Assembly: GCA_001972305.1 (NCBI GenBank)
Contig: BDDD01002114.1
Span: forward strand, 1 to 64,000
Source: Cephalotus follicularis
Lineage: Eukaryota > Streptophyta > Magnoliopsida > Oxalidales > Cephalotaceae
Reading direction: 5' to 3'
Length of the DNA: 64,000 nucleotides
Part shown: in pieces, positions 45,417 to 55,098 of the stretch
Layout: the number at the start of each line of letters is the position of its first letter
How positions within the stretch are numbered: the stretch's first letter is position 1
Translations under genes and position numbers: made by a program
Notes under the pieces: model-generated
The model's database searches: none
The model's input: the letters and a program-made list of their open reading frames with translations, nothing else
Told to the model about the DNA's origin: nothing

Positions 45417-46316
45417 TTGAAGTCGGCTTTTCAGATATTCAGAGTTTTAAAGGTGCCTAGGGCAGAGAACGCCAGGGCAGACCAGTTGTCAAAACTAGCT
45501 ACAACAGAGGAATTGAAGAAAAATCAGACCATGCTAGTAGATTATCTGGACAGACCCAATATTTCAGAGATGGATATGATGGACATTGATGTCCCACAAG
45601 AGCTGAATTGGATGACACCATTCTTCAATTGTCTAAGGGATGAGATTTTGTCCGAGGACCCAGAGGAAGCGAGAAGGTTGGTATACGGATCCAACAGCTA
45701 CCAGTTCAGAGAAGGGATCCTCTACAAAAGGTCATTGTCTTTCCCTTTATTGAGGTGTCTAGCTCCTTCCGAGGCCGACTATGCCCTAAGAGAGGTACAT
45801 GAAGGAGTATGTGGAAACCACAATGCACCAAGACACCATCAACTTTGTAAGGAAGTATGATAAGTGTCAGAGGAATGGTAATATAAGCAGAAGACCATCA
45901 TAACCTTTGACATCCATCACGACCCCTTTACCCTTTGCACAATGGGGGATGGACTTTGTTGGACCATTGCCAGTGGCAACAGGGAAGAGAAAGTACCTCA
46001 TTGTGGCAGTGGATTACTTCACCAAATGGGTTGAAGCTGAGCCCCTAGCCACAATAACATAGAAGAACACGGAAAGCTTCGTATGGAAGTCAATCATTTA
46101 CCGTTTCGGGGTCCCTAAAGTGATTGTCTTCGACAATGGGAAACAATTTGATTGCCAAGATTTCAGAGATTTTTGCAAAGAGTGGAGGATTGAACATAGG
46201 CTTGCAACAATAACCTACCCTCAGAGCAATGGCCAGGCCAAGGTCATCAACAGAGAGATCATACTAGGGTTAAAGAAGCGTCTCGAAGATAGCAAAGGAA
46301 GATGGACAAAGGATTA
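45417..46316 (+). pseudogene. Gypsy C integrase, truncated by LTR J2
   Basis: Begins with the linker LKVPRAENARADQLSKLAT that follows RNase H in this clade. Then come DYALREVHEGVCGNH (zinc-binding histidines, with a frameshift near 45,850), WGMDFVGPLPVATGKRKYLIVAVDYFTKWVEAEPL and VIVFDNGKQF. In the third catalytic motif the expected Q-A-E reads Q-A-K (AAG at 46,240-46,242), removing the catalytic glutamate. The frame stops being integrase-like at about 46,316, where J2 starts. The C-terminal part and the 3' LTR of C are not found in the window. Confidence 0.88.
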
Positions 46317-48873
46317 TGTATTATTGTATTTCTCATTGTAAATTAAATGATGAATTAATGAGAATTATGTATTTTCAACTTAATGTGGATTTTTGAATGG
46401 AAAGTGTTAAGGAGTGGCATGGGATTAAGAAACTCTGGAAATTGGCTAAAGCGTCGACAGCTAAAAGCTAACCGCCGACGCCGAAGAATGCAAAAACGAG
46501 CGCTTCATGAAATTGTCCAAAGTGTTGACGTCAGAGATAAGCGTCGATGCCAAAGCGTGCGCTGGGTTAAGCGTCGACACCTGCGATAACCGGCAACGCT
46601 TAAGACTGCGGCAGAGTAAGTTAAAACACTGACAGAAACTTGTTGGAGCCCATGTGGAGGGCATTGATGGCACCTGTCATGCCAGGGATGGCATGCCCAG
46701 CCAGTTGCCTTTCCCCAGGCGTTGAAATGTCAGAGAAAGAGAGATGAAGGGACAGTTTGCAGAGGGAGAAGTGAGAGGGAGAGAGAAAACGAGAGAAAAA
46801 GAAGGGAGTGAGAAACTCCATAAAAGCTCACACCTCTCTCTCTCATCTCCTTCGCTAAAACCGGCTCCTGGAGAGCAAGGAAAAGGATAGAGGAAATCAG
46901 TGAGGAAGTTGGAGAGAAATAGTGAGAAACCAGAGGAAAAGAAGAGAGGGAAAGGGAGGAACCGCATTCCTCCATTGTTGAACAAGTGAGAAGCTTGGAG
47001 CTTGGAAAGCCTAGGCTTGGAACTGCTGGAAACCGGACCAGGGAAGCTTGGAGAAGCTACTGTTCAGTGACTTAAAGAGGTGGACTTTCGGATTCCTAAC
47101 TTAGAACCAAAGGTAGGGGATTTATACATGCCATTTGAGTTCAATGATATTGAGTGTTCATTGATGAAACGCATGGATTTATGGATTGTGGATTGTTGGT
47201 TTGATGCTATAGTTGCTGTGAGTGTTGAACATGCCATGCATGCTGTAATCTGAGATCAACAAAAACTGGATTGCATGCATTTTATGTGTTGATCCTACTA
47301 GTTTTTCGGATGCGTTGGAGAAGATGAAATTCTAGGCTTCTCTAACCGTCGACGCTTAATGGATAAGCGTCGACGCTTTTACTGTAATACGATGTGACAT
47401 CAACGCTTAGAGGTAACATCGATGCCTCGGGCTTGAACGAGGGAACGAATGATCATAAGCGTTGACGCATGAGGTCCTACCTGAAAACGTCGACGCTAAG
47501 GATTAAGGCAGCGACGCTGAAGGGTCCATGCCTTGAGCGTCGACGCCAAGGAGACAAGGTATTGACGTGAAGAGCTTCTGGTTTTAAGCACTGACACTAA
47601 GGATTAAAGCGTCGACGCTAAGAGTTAAGCGGCGATGCTTCAGTGACTGGATTGGACGTTGACGCCTATACGGTACACGTTGACGCGAATTGAACCTGTT
47701 TTGCATTTGAGCATGTTTTTGCTTGCATAACTATTGTGGATTGAATTGTGGATTGAAATGTGATTGATTTTTAAAGTTTTTTACCATTTTAGAAGTGCAT
47801 ACATGATTTTGTAACAATTTTACACGAAAATGTATATTTTGACAAATGTATATTTTCGAATGATTGAAAGCTATTTCAAAAGATTGGAACATTGTTTCAA
47901 GGATTGTTATACATTTTGAAAATTTATTATTCAAGTATTTTATAACTTATAAACTACTTGGAAACGGATTGATTTTTGGATTGATTGATGGATTGTGATT
48001 TGGATTGATGTTGTGCTAGCTTGCGTGACGGAGATGTCATTGACGGCTAAGGGCGGGTTGTAGACTATGGGCCAGGAGTTGGCTAGGGACACCCAAAACT
48101 TTAAGGTTACTGAACACAGAGTGCGAGTCACCTGGTTGCTGAACACTGAGTGCGAGCAACCTTGGATTGTATTATTAACCTACTTCGAGTCGTCCGGAGA
48201 TGGGACTGAAGTTAGGTGCACGACGTCGGGGCCAGGAGATGGCGACGCTCTTCGTGCGAGATTGGATTGATTGGTCCTTTGGACTTGATTGATGGATTAT
48301 ATGGTTATAGCCACTTGGCATGGTTGCATACCTATTGATCGATATACATATACATATGCATATGCATATATGTATTGTATATATATTGTATTGCATCATA
48401 AAGCATTCATTACATGACATTCATTATCATTGACCCCAATTGTATTTATAAATTTTCCTGCCTAGCTAAGTGAGGACAAAGGTTAACCCCCCTACAATTT
48501 TAGATTGATGCAGTGAGTATTGTTATTGCGCACACTTGGAGATTTGAAGAGAAGACTGAGTTGTTCTTCTTTTATGTACTGAATTTTTGGGCAATGTATT
48601 ATTGTAATCAATGGATAATGTATTTTGTATTGGATGTTGATCACGCTCCGTTTGAGGGCAGTTAGCGATGGGTTATTTATGTTGTTAAACGATAAATAAC
48701 ATGTGGTATGGAACGCATGTTATGTTTTTTTTTTTGTTATTCGGCTTCTTATAATTTCTTCCACAAGAGTTTTATATGGTTTGGAAAGTTTTAATTTTTC
48801 CGTAAATTTGTATAAGCTGAATTTTATGTTAAATTGCCATGACTAAATGTTGTTATAGAAACGGGGTGTGACA
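46317..48873 (+). repeat. LTR J2 (about 2.56 kb), inverted relative to J1
   Basis: Starts TGTATTATTGTATTTCTC and ends CGGGGTGTGACA. It aligns along its length with the reverse complement of J1. It has palindrome clusters at 46,449-46,620 and 47,346-47,690 and a purine-rich tract at 46,735-46,960. No primer site follows the end, and the flanking five bases (GATTA, GGTAT) are not duplicated. It is either a solo LTR whose flank was later rearranged, or the remnant of a deleted element. Confidence 0.7.
47346..47690. repeat. Palindrome cluster in J2
   Basis: About a dozen copies of AAGCGTCGACGCTA-like words occur, several exact over GCGTCGACGC. The first (about 47,347-47,376) is an inverted pair separated by about 10 bases. 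Confidence 0.8.
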
Positions 48874-50550
48874 GGTATATAAAATACTTCAAAATAAAAC
48901 AATGACGTTCTGAGCACTTTGGAGTGCACTGAATCAAACGGGCGTTAAACGACGACGCTCAAATTTAAAGCATCAACGCTGAATCAAAGCTTCGACGTTC
49001 AATCCAAACATCAGTGCTTAAGAGAGGCAGTAGCTTGGAGCTAACTCAATTTGCCTAACTGACGATTCTCAGAAGATGACTGTCGATTGTTAAAGCTCAG
49101 AGATGATTGAAACTAAAGTTCATAAACATATGGGAACCAATGTAATACCAATCACAATGAATTCATGAATTCTTCAGAATTCAAACATTCATTCACGTTG
49201 CATGCAAGCAAGTCCAAACAATTATTATCAACTAAGAATTCAAAGAACATATACAAATCCTACCTCTTGACAGTAATTCTTCATGAATTCAACGCTGGCA
49301 CGATCACCTGAGAAACCAGCCACTTAATCTCAAAACAGAGCATGTTCCTTCCAAGAATATAACCTCGATACCCATGCTAGCCCAATTCAGCTTCAATTCC
49401 CACACTTAAAATTCACGCATGCATCAATAATTTGTTACTAACTTTAATTTCCTCTTCCTAACCCAACAATGGTAGAAGACATGAGAGTAATAAAATGTTG
49501 AATGTGTTTCTTTGCTGATCATATGAAGAAGAATAAGTGTTGTGTCTTTTATACCAATCATGTTTCAAACGGTGATAATTATTCAATGGATAGGTGCAAA
49601 TGACAATGGTTTATATACATGGCAAGAGATGTGTTGATAAATGGGAAGGTTGGTATGCATATCAACAAATATGATGTTGTTTTTGCATGTATACAAACGG
49701 TGGCAATTGTTGAGACAATTGGTGATTTTAATTTACAAAGACAAGTGTTAATAAAAGAGAGATAGTTGTCTAATTGCAAGGAATTGGTGGCATCAATTTA
49801 CACATACAGGAAACGGTTCAATGGAATTAAATGTAATTGGTGGCTATTATAAATGGATGCACTTTGGTGGCACAAGAATGAGTTGTTGATTAGAAGAGAA
49901 AAATCGGTGTAGAGATGAACAAATGGTGTTGGTTTTATAATGGCACATGTACATTCGGTGGCAAATGTAAGTGTAGCTATCAAGTAGTGAAAACACATGG
50001 AAATAGATGAAGAACATTTTGCTGAATTCTTACAATGTAAATCGATGGAGATATATGAAAGGTGGATATAATATGAAGAGGTGGCATCAATGTAAGAATT
50101 GCAAGTGTCCAATTGATACACCATGCTTAAAGATCATTTGGTGGCTTTTAGATTATATTCAGTCAGGCATATTTCGGTGGCAAGTGTAATCGTAGTTATC
50201 AAGCAATAGATGAAGTATACTTGCAATTGATGGATGAGGATTATAATGCCAAGTGCAAATAAAAAAAATGTCTATATGTAGGAATTTAACAATTGTAAGC
50301 GATATTGATTTACAAATAAATAAATTGCTGGTTTGACAACGAAGACAAAACAATAGGACAATTATCATTATAAGAAAAAGCATTTAAATGCAAGTTATCA
50401 AGTTAAGAAATGATGGTAAATAAATAAAGCAAGAGATATAAATCAATAATACAATCAATAGCTTGTCCACAATGGCAGGTGTTAAAAATAGAAAATCTTT
50501 GAGATAAGGTGGCATCTATAATACCATTTCAGACCACACTTCGAAATTAC
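48874..50550 (-). repeat. Probable truncated LTR K
   Basis: The right edge reads CGAAATTACA and then a tract that is purine-rich on the minus strand, like the LTR/polypurine junctions of A and B. The left start is missing, probably cut at J2. The first 150 bases carry a few GTCGAC-type motifs (48,955-49,020). From 49,570 to 50,520 the word GGTGGCA recurs about nine times in irregular contexts. No coding potential; the ORFs are short and featureless. Confidence 0.4.
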
Positions 50551-50648
50551 ATCCTCGATTCTCGGCTTGAAATTTGACAATCAAGCATATAATAATTTAA
50601 TGCAAATAGATATTAAGGACATATCATTATACATTAAATTATAAAAAA
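50551..50648. other. Short spacer, possible internal remnant of K
   Basis: About 100 bases between the end of K and the start of LTR G. No motif seen beyond the possible purine tract at the left. Confidence 0.35.
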
Positions 50649-52943
50649 TGTCACACCCGTTCCCGATAACAACCGATAACCTAACGAGAATGGATGTGAC
50701 TATCACGTGACAAGACTCCTTTCGGAAACCTCCACGTGATATCTTAAAACCTGTTTGAAAAACTAACATAAAGTTAAACTTTTTTTTTTAAAAAAAAAAA
50801 AACTGAAAATTTCTCTAACTCTTAAATTTTCTAAAAAATCGGGCATGTAGTATCCATTTATCGGACTATGCCCCCTGTAAAGAAAACACAGTTTATAAAC
50901 ACACACTCCCGAAGGAGGAATCAACAGTTCATTCTAGTTTTATTTTGTCACAGGATCATCAAAATAATACCTGTCTCATCACACCACCATATAATCACAA
51001 TTTGTTTTAAAAAAAAAACGGGACAGTAACACAACTAGTACTAACTATCTCATATAACAAATAACCCAAAATGCCCCAATGTATGCATGTGGAACTGGCC
51101 ATGACTGTCAGTGAATGGTGCTTAGGCCTGTGGTCTACCTCCAAACTTGTTACTATCGTACTAGTGAAACAACTGGATCGTTCGCTGCTACTTTAACTGC
51201 AAAAGAAATCTATGAGGGGGTTAGTCCAAATGACTAAGTGAGTAGGGACAAAGCATTCCCTAATACATCCCTCAAGAATAGGGATGTGTTGAAGGAAATA
51301 TATCAGGATCAAAGTACATTCCAAAGATAATTTCAAATAAACACAAGGAAGAAATTTCATTATAAGAAGTCTCCACAAACTTAAAAAAACTCAACAATAA
51401 AAGTAAATGACATAATCAAAAGAGAGGATACAAACTCTAGATATAAAAAGGTAAATCCAATGAAAACAGTCAAACTCCATAAATGTGCCCACATAACCCA
51501 AAATTTGGGGATGCCGGTACAACTATAATGTCATAATCATATATATATACCATCATCATATAATAATAGCTGCAGCAATAATATCAGGCCAATAGGCTAC
51601 AGGATGTGTACATCATCATTCATACACCGGTGCAGAGTGCCTATGGTAAGCGGCACGCACCCCACAACCACCAAGGGCATGCGTGTAAGCGGCATGTACC
51701 CCACCTCTCGCGATGGGTATACATGTAAGCGGCACGTACCCCATCCTCTCCGATGGGTGTACATGTAAGCAACATCATAAGGGTACCAACATCTGAATAT
51801 AAAATATAATATCACATACCACAATGATAAACATCAGGGAATGTGACATTGTCACCCAGAGCCAGAATAACCATATACACATAAAAAAATCACGTATCAC
51901 AATAATGGAATAATGAGTATCGGAATGAAATACGGGATCCAAATCCTGATCAAACAATCAAATAACAAGAGTCCGAGAAAGGGCATATGTCATATAAAGT
52001 TTCAAAGACAATAAAATAGAGGAAGGGAATGTCCCACTCACTGATTTACTAAACTCAGCTAGTGCTGACGAACCCCGCGATGCTCCGGATCGGTTACAGG
52101 ATCCTCGTCTACAATAGCATTATATAGATATCTCATTAATTACATTTCCTACGCTTAAACATATAGAATGCATGAAATGCACATATGAGCTACTTTAAAA
52201 AAAAACTAAGGTTTGAACTCTTTTTCCGTAAAAACTGCAAAAACGACCCGAAATTGGGTTGATAAAAGCAACAGGCAACCTTATTCTAACAAGGAAAAAG
52301 CTAGAATTTACCTTAAAACACAAGAGGAAATAGAGGAGAATCACTTCTAGCTTGTTTACTTGATGATTACTTGAAGAAAGTTGAAGAAATGGAGAGGAAG
52401 ACATCAGCTGGAAGAATGGAGAAAGAGATGTCGTTTTCAAGCTTCTCTAATAAGCATTAGAAGATTGTAGAAAGGTGGAGAATGATGGAGCAAATGAGGT
52501 CGGCACTTTGGAGAGAAATGTAAGCATTTTTGGGCCTTAAGAAGTGAAATTTTGGCTGCATGTGGGATTAATTGTTTGGGCTGAATTTTACAATATTTTT
52601 GGGCTCTTAAACATACTAAAATCGGCTGGACTATAAGGAAAAGGAAGCTTGACATGTTGGGCTGAAATTTTGTATTATAACACTAAATTTGGGTCTCATA
52701 CGTGTAATTTCAGCAACATATATATCTTTATTCAACAAGTCTTATACATAATTTAACTTATAACTTAGCCCAATATAAAGCCCAATCTACTTATCCCATT
52801 TAAAGTTTCAATTAGCATAGTCCAAAATAAATTAATGCAGGTCCTAAAATAATTCACCAAAGGTTAATAATTTATGGCATGCGCACTAAAAAAAAATGTT
52901 TCCTAAAAAAAGTATACTCCAAAATATATCACGGGGTGTTACA
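50649..52943 (-). repeat. 3' LTR of chromovirus G
   Basis: About 2,295 bp, starting TGTCACACCCGTTCCCG and ending CGGGGTGTTACA. It shares with the LTR of A the words AAAATCGGGCATGTAGTATC and ACACTCCCG-AGGAGGAAT, so the two belong to related families. It contains about 3.5 copies of a 40-bp repeat (51,636-51,778). It is followed to the right by a minus-strand purine tract and internal sequence, so it is the 3' LTR of a leftward element. Confidence 0.72.
51636..51778. repeat. 40-bp tandem array in LTR G
   Basis: Units begin GTAAGCGGCACGTACCCCA and end GATGGGTGTACAT, repeated about three and a half times. Confidence 0.8.
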
Positions 52944-52957
52944 ATATCCCCCTCTTT
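52944..52957 (-). promoter_or_regulatory. Polypurine tract of chromovirus G
   Basis: Minus-strand AAAGAGGGGGATAT directly precedes the LTR start TGTAACACCCCG. The upstream minus-strand sequence (GAGGATAAATTTTTTAAAG) is the usual pol end of such elements. Confidence 0.75.
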
Positions 52958-53039
52958 AAAAAATTTATCCTCAAAATTTACTCAATGTTCAATGTATTTC
53001 CTCAATACTGATACGTAAAAGCTATCATGGATACATACT

Positions 53040-53150
53040 AAAATTTGTTCTTAGAGCTGGTATGTATAAATTAATACATAACTTTCAAACACGTTTAACT
53101 GTGAAGTTCTGATAGGATCCGATGCATTAGTGCTGGCAAGATCGCACTCC
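53040..53150 (-). repeat. 5S-rRNA-like segment, minus strand
   Basis: From 53,150 leftward the minus strand reads GCGATCTTGCCAGCACTAAT, then GCATCGGATCCTATCAGAAC, then a degraded AGTTAAACGTGTTTG. This is the start of plant 5S rRNA, including the A-box region. The remaining third is barely recognisable. It lies between two parts of chromovirus G. It may derive from a 5S-bearing element or a 5S-derived SINE. It is too damaged to be a 5S gene. Confidence 0.65.
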
Positions 53151-53159
53151 AGCGATCTA

Positions 53160-53478
53160 GATCATAGACGAGCAGGATTGACAGAAATGTGTCGTTTAAA
53201 TAGGTTATTCCAGCATGACTTATCTCATATCAGAAATTTGCTACGTTTGCATCTAGAGAGTTTAGCTCACTAGTCAACAAGAATGCAAATGCATGAGCAA
53301 TAAATAATAATATGGATCCCGTGTCAAATAAAACTGCGATATCCTTTCCAAGATAGTAGCCATACCTACTGCCACATCTGTAGCTGCCAAAGCCTCATCT
53401 CCGGTGAAAGCATAGACTCTGGCTGTAGCCGCAGGTCTACCTGGATGCCTGCCACTGCCAGCTCTGGAAGTACTAGCC
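53160..53478 (-). pseudogene. Chromovirus G gag end and protease remnant
   Basis: Leftward translation gives RPAATARVYAFTGDEAL, the gag-protease linker typical of chromoviruses. VLFDTGSILLFIAHAFAFLL follows, with the D-T-G active site at about 53,310 where the family has VLFDSGATHSFIS. Stops follow soon after. The whole of RT, RNase H and integrase is missing between this and the LTR at 52,943, so G is a deletion derivative. Confidence 0.6.
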
Positions 53479-53681
53479 AGGAGTTAGTGGAAACTCCAAA
53501 GTTAAGCGTGCTGCGCTCAGGGCAAAACCAGGATGGGTGACCTCCTGGGAAGTCTGACCAATCCATCAATTAGGACAAAACAGTGATGGTCCACGTGGAA
53601 ACACAGATGTATGGGCTCTGTATGTTCTGCGTGGGACAAAAGCGGACAATTTCTCATGTGGTTAAGGATCGGGTCGTTACA
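53479..53681 (+). mobile_element. Cassandra-like TRIM LTR, 3' part, with 5S rRNA sequence
   Basis: AACTCCAAAGTTAAGCGTGCT and AGGATGGGTGACCTCCTGGG are 5S rRNA promoter regions (A box to C box). They are followed by AAAGCGGACAATTTCTC and CGGGTCGTTACA, which resemble the conserved 3' end of Cassandra LTRs. Cassandra elements are short non-autonomous LTR retrotransposons that carry 5S sequence in their LTRs. The 5' half is missing or shortened, and no primer site follows, so this is a solo or truncated copy. Confidence 0.72.
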
Positions 53682-53946
53682 AAAAATCTAGGTGTTACAC
53701 AACTAAAGTACCTTTTAACTACAATAAGTGGAAATATGCATCGCATCTCACTTTCATTGAGCATGATTAGGATAAATGTTTATTAGTTTCAGCACTATTT
53801 GCTAAGTATGATGAACTGACCAAACTTTTTTTAAGCCACTATTATATAACTACAAACTTAGTTTGCTTTAAGCTGTATGAAATATGTCTCATTTTTCAAC
53901 AGTATAGAGATGACTGTGAATTTAGTGTGATATGCTTCTATATGCA

Positions 53947-54640
53947 GGGAAAATTCCACAAATACTTTGAGGAAATTCAACTATTGTTTATGTTAGCTGC
54001 AGTTGTAGGTCCTAGAATTAAACTAGAAGGCTTACTTGTTATAGTGAAAGGGATAAAATCATGTTTGCCTGATAATTGTAGATTTATTGAATATGATAGA
54101 GATAGTATTTATGGGTATTTAACTTAAATGTTTGATATTTATGTTTAAAAATATGATAATTTAACTTTTCAACATCAAATTACCACTCCATGTCCGGGTA
54201 AAGATAAGAGTCTTAACTCCTTTATGAAGTCCGTATTAGGAGGTTCGTCAAGTGTACATAGGAGTTCTGAAAGGCTACACAACGTTGAACTTCAATGGTA
54301 CCTAAAGGAACCGTCGCCTTACCCATATATGTCTGATGAAACTGCAGACAATCTTGATTTGTTAAGTTTGTGGAAGACAAATTGTTTACAATATCCTATT
54401 CTATCTGATATGTTCCGTGATTTGCTAACAGCTTTTGTTTCTACAGTTGCTTTCGAGTATGCTTTTTCTACAAGTGAACGAGTTCTAAACGATAGGAGGG
54501 ACAGACTAACTCTGGCATCCTTTGAGTTGTGCGTCTGCCCAAGGACTAGATTTCACAAAACACACAAATCGGAGGGCTTCAAGATCAAGACACTGGAAGC
54601 GATGAGTGAAGGCGATGTTAAGAACTCCTGGGCCGCATGA
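53947..54640 (+). pseudogene. hAT transposase C-terminal remnant
   Basis: After an acceptor-like TGCAG the translation reads GKFHKYFEEIQLLFMLAAVVGPRIKLEGL, as in the hAT segment before the dimerisation domain. After two stops near 54,125 it continues with ELQWYLKEPSPYPYM and DLLSLWKTNCLQYPILSDMFRDLL. FVSTVAFEYAFSTSERVLNDRRDRL follows, the hAT C-terminal dimerisation domain. The usual ASE-AFS is AFEYAFS here. The N-terminal BED finger and catalytic core are not found. A few stops and the missing body make it a fossil. It may belong to a domesticated or a mobile hAT; context suggests mobile. Confidence 0.85.
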
Positions 54641-54842
54641 GTTTAAACTGTGAACGGATAAATAATGTAAACTCCTGACCCACACAAGTATAAACTGTGA
54701 ATAACAAAAAAAATTCATTCACTCTTTAAATGTAGCACTTACCTTTTTTATATGAGTTATAACAACAAATTTATTTGATTAATAAAAGTAATTGTATAGT
54801 ATTTTTTTCTTAAAAAAATATTTTATTCATTCTAACTATTTC
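54641..54842. other. AT-rich spacer after hAT
   Basis: No gene. It could include the 3' end of the hAT element, but no terminal inverted repeat was identified. Confidence 0.4.
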
Positions 54843-54844
54843 TA

Positions 54845-54849
54845 CTACA
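54845..54849. repeat. Probable target site duplication of Copia F (left)
   Basis: CTACA precedes the left LTR fragment; CTACA (59,849-59,853) follows the right LTR. If correct, F lies inside the terminal CACTA sequence of the neighbouring DNA transposon. Confidence 0.6.
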
Positions 54850-55098
54850 CTTTGTGAGGAAGATACAACAAAGATCACACCACAAGTGATCAACTAATAA
54901 AATACTTTTCCCTTTCTTTGATAACCTAGCAGGAAATTATCAAGTCTAAAATAGCAATAAAAATGCCACAATCACAAACACACAAACACAAGCCGATTTT
55001 TAATGTGGAAAAACCTCCCCGATGTGAGGAGTAAAAAACCACGGGACCGTAGTCCACCCAAAAACTTCCACTATCAACAAATAATGGGAATACAAGAG
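54850..55098 (-). repeat. 3' LTR of Copia F, truncated to its last ~250 bp
   Basis: Matches 59,091-59,342 of the full LTR, including GTGATCAACTAATAAAATAC and AAACCTCCCCGATGTGAGGAG. The rest of the LTR, the purine tract and the end of pol are gone. RNase H codons run straight into LTR sequence near 55,095, where both sides share GAGTTCTC. Confidence 0.85.

Noticed and set aside
825..46316. Possible integrated plant pararetrovirus or other viral insert
   Set aside because: All pol regions are followed or preceded by integrase, LTRs and tRNA primer sites, as in retrotransposons; no movement or capsid protein of viral type was seen.
53366..53569. 67-codon minus-strand ORF
   Set aside because: It overlaps 5S-like sequence and a gag-protease remnant read in other frames; no family match is evident.
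53479..53570. Functional 5S rRNA gene
   Set aside because: Only part of the 5S is present, with internal changes, and the flank is Cassandra-like LTR.
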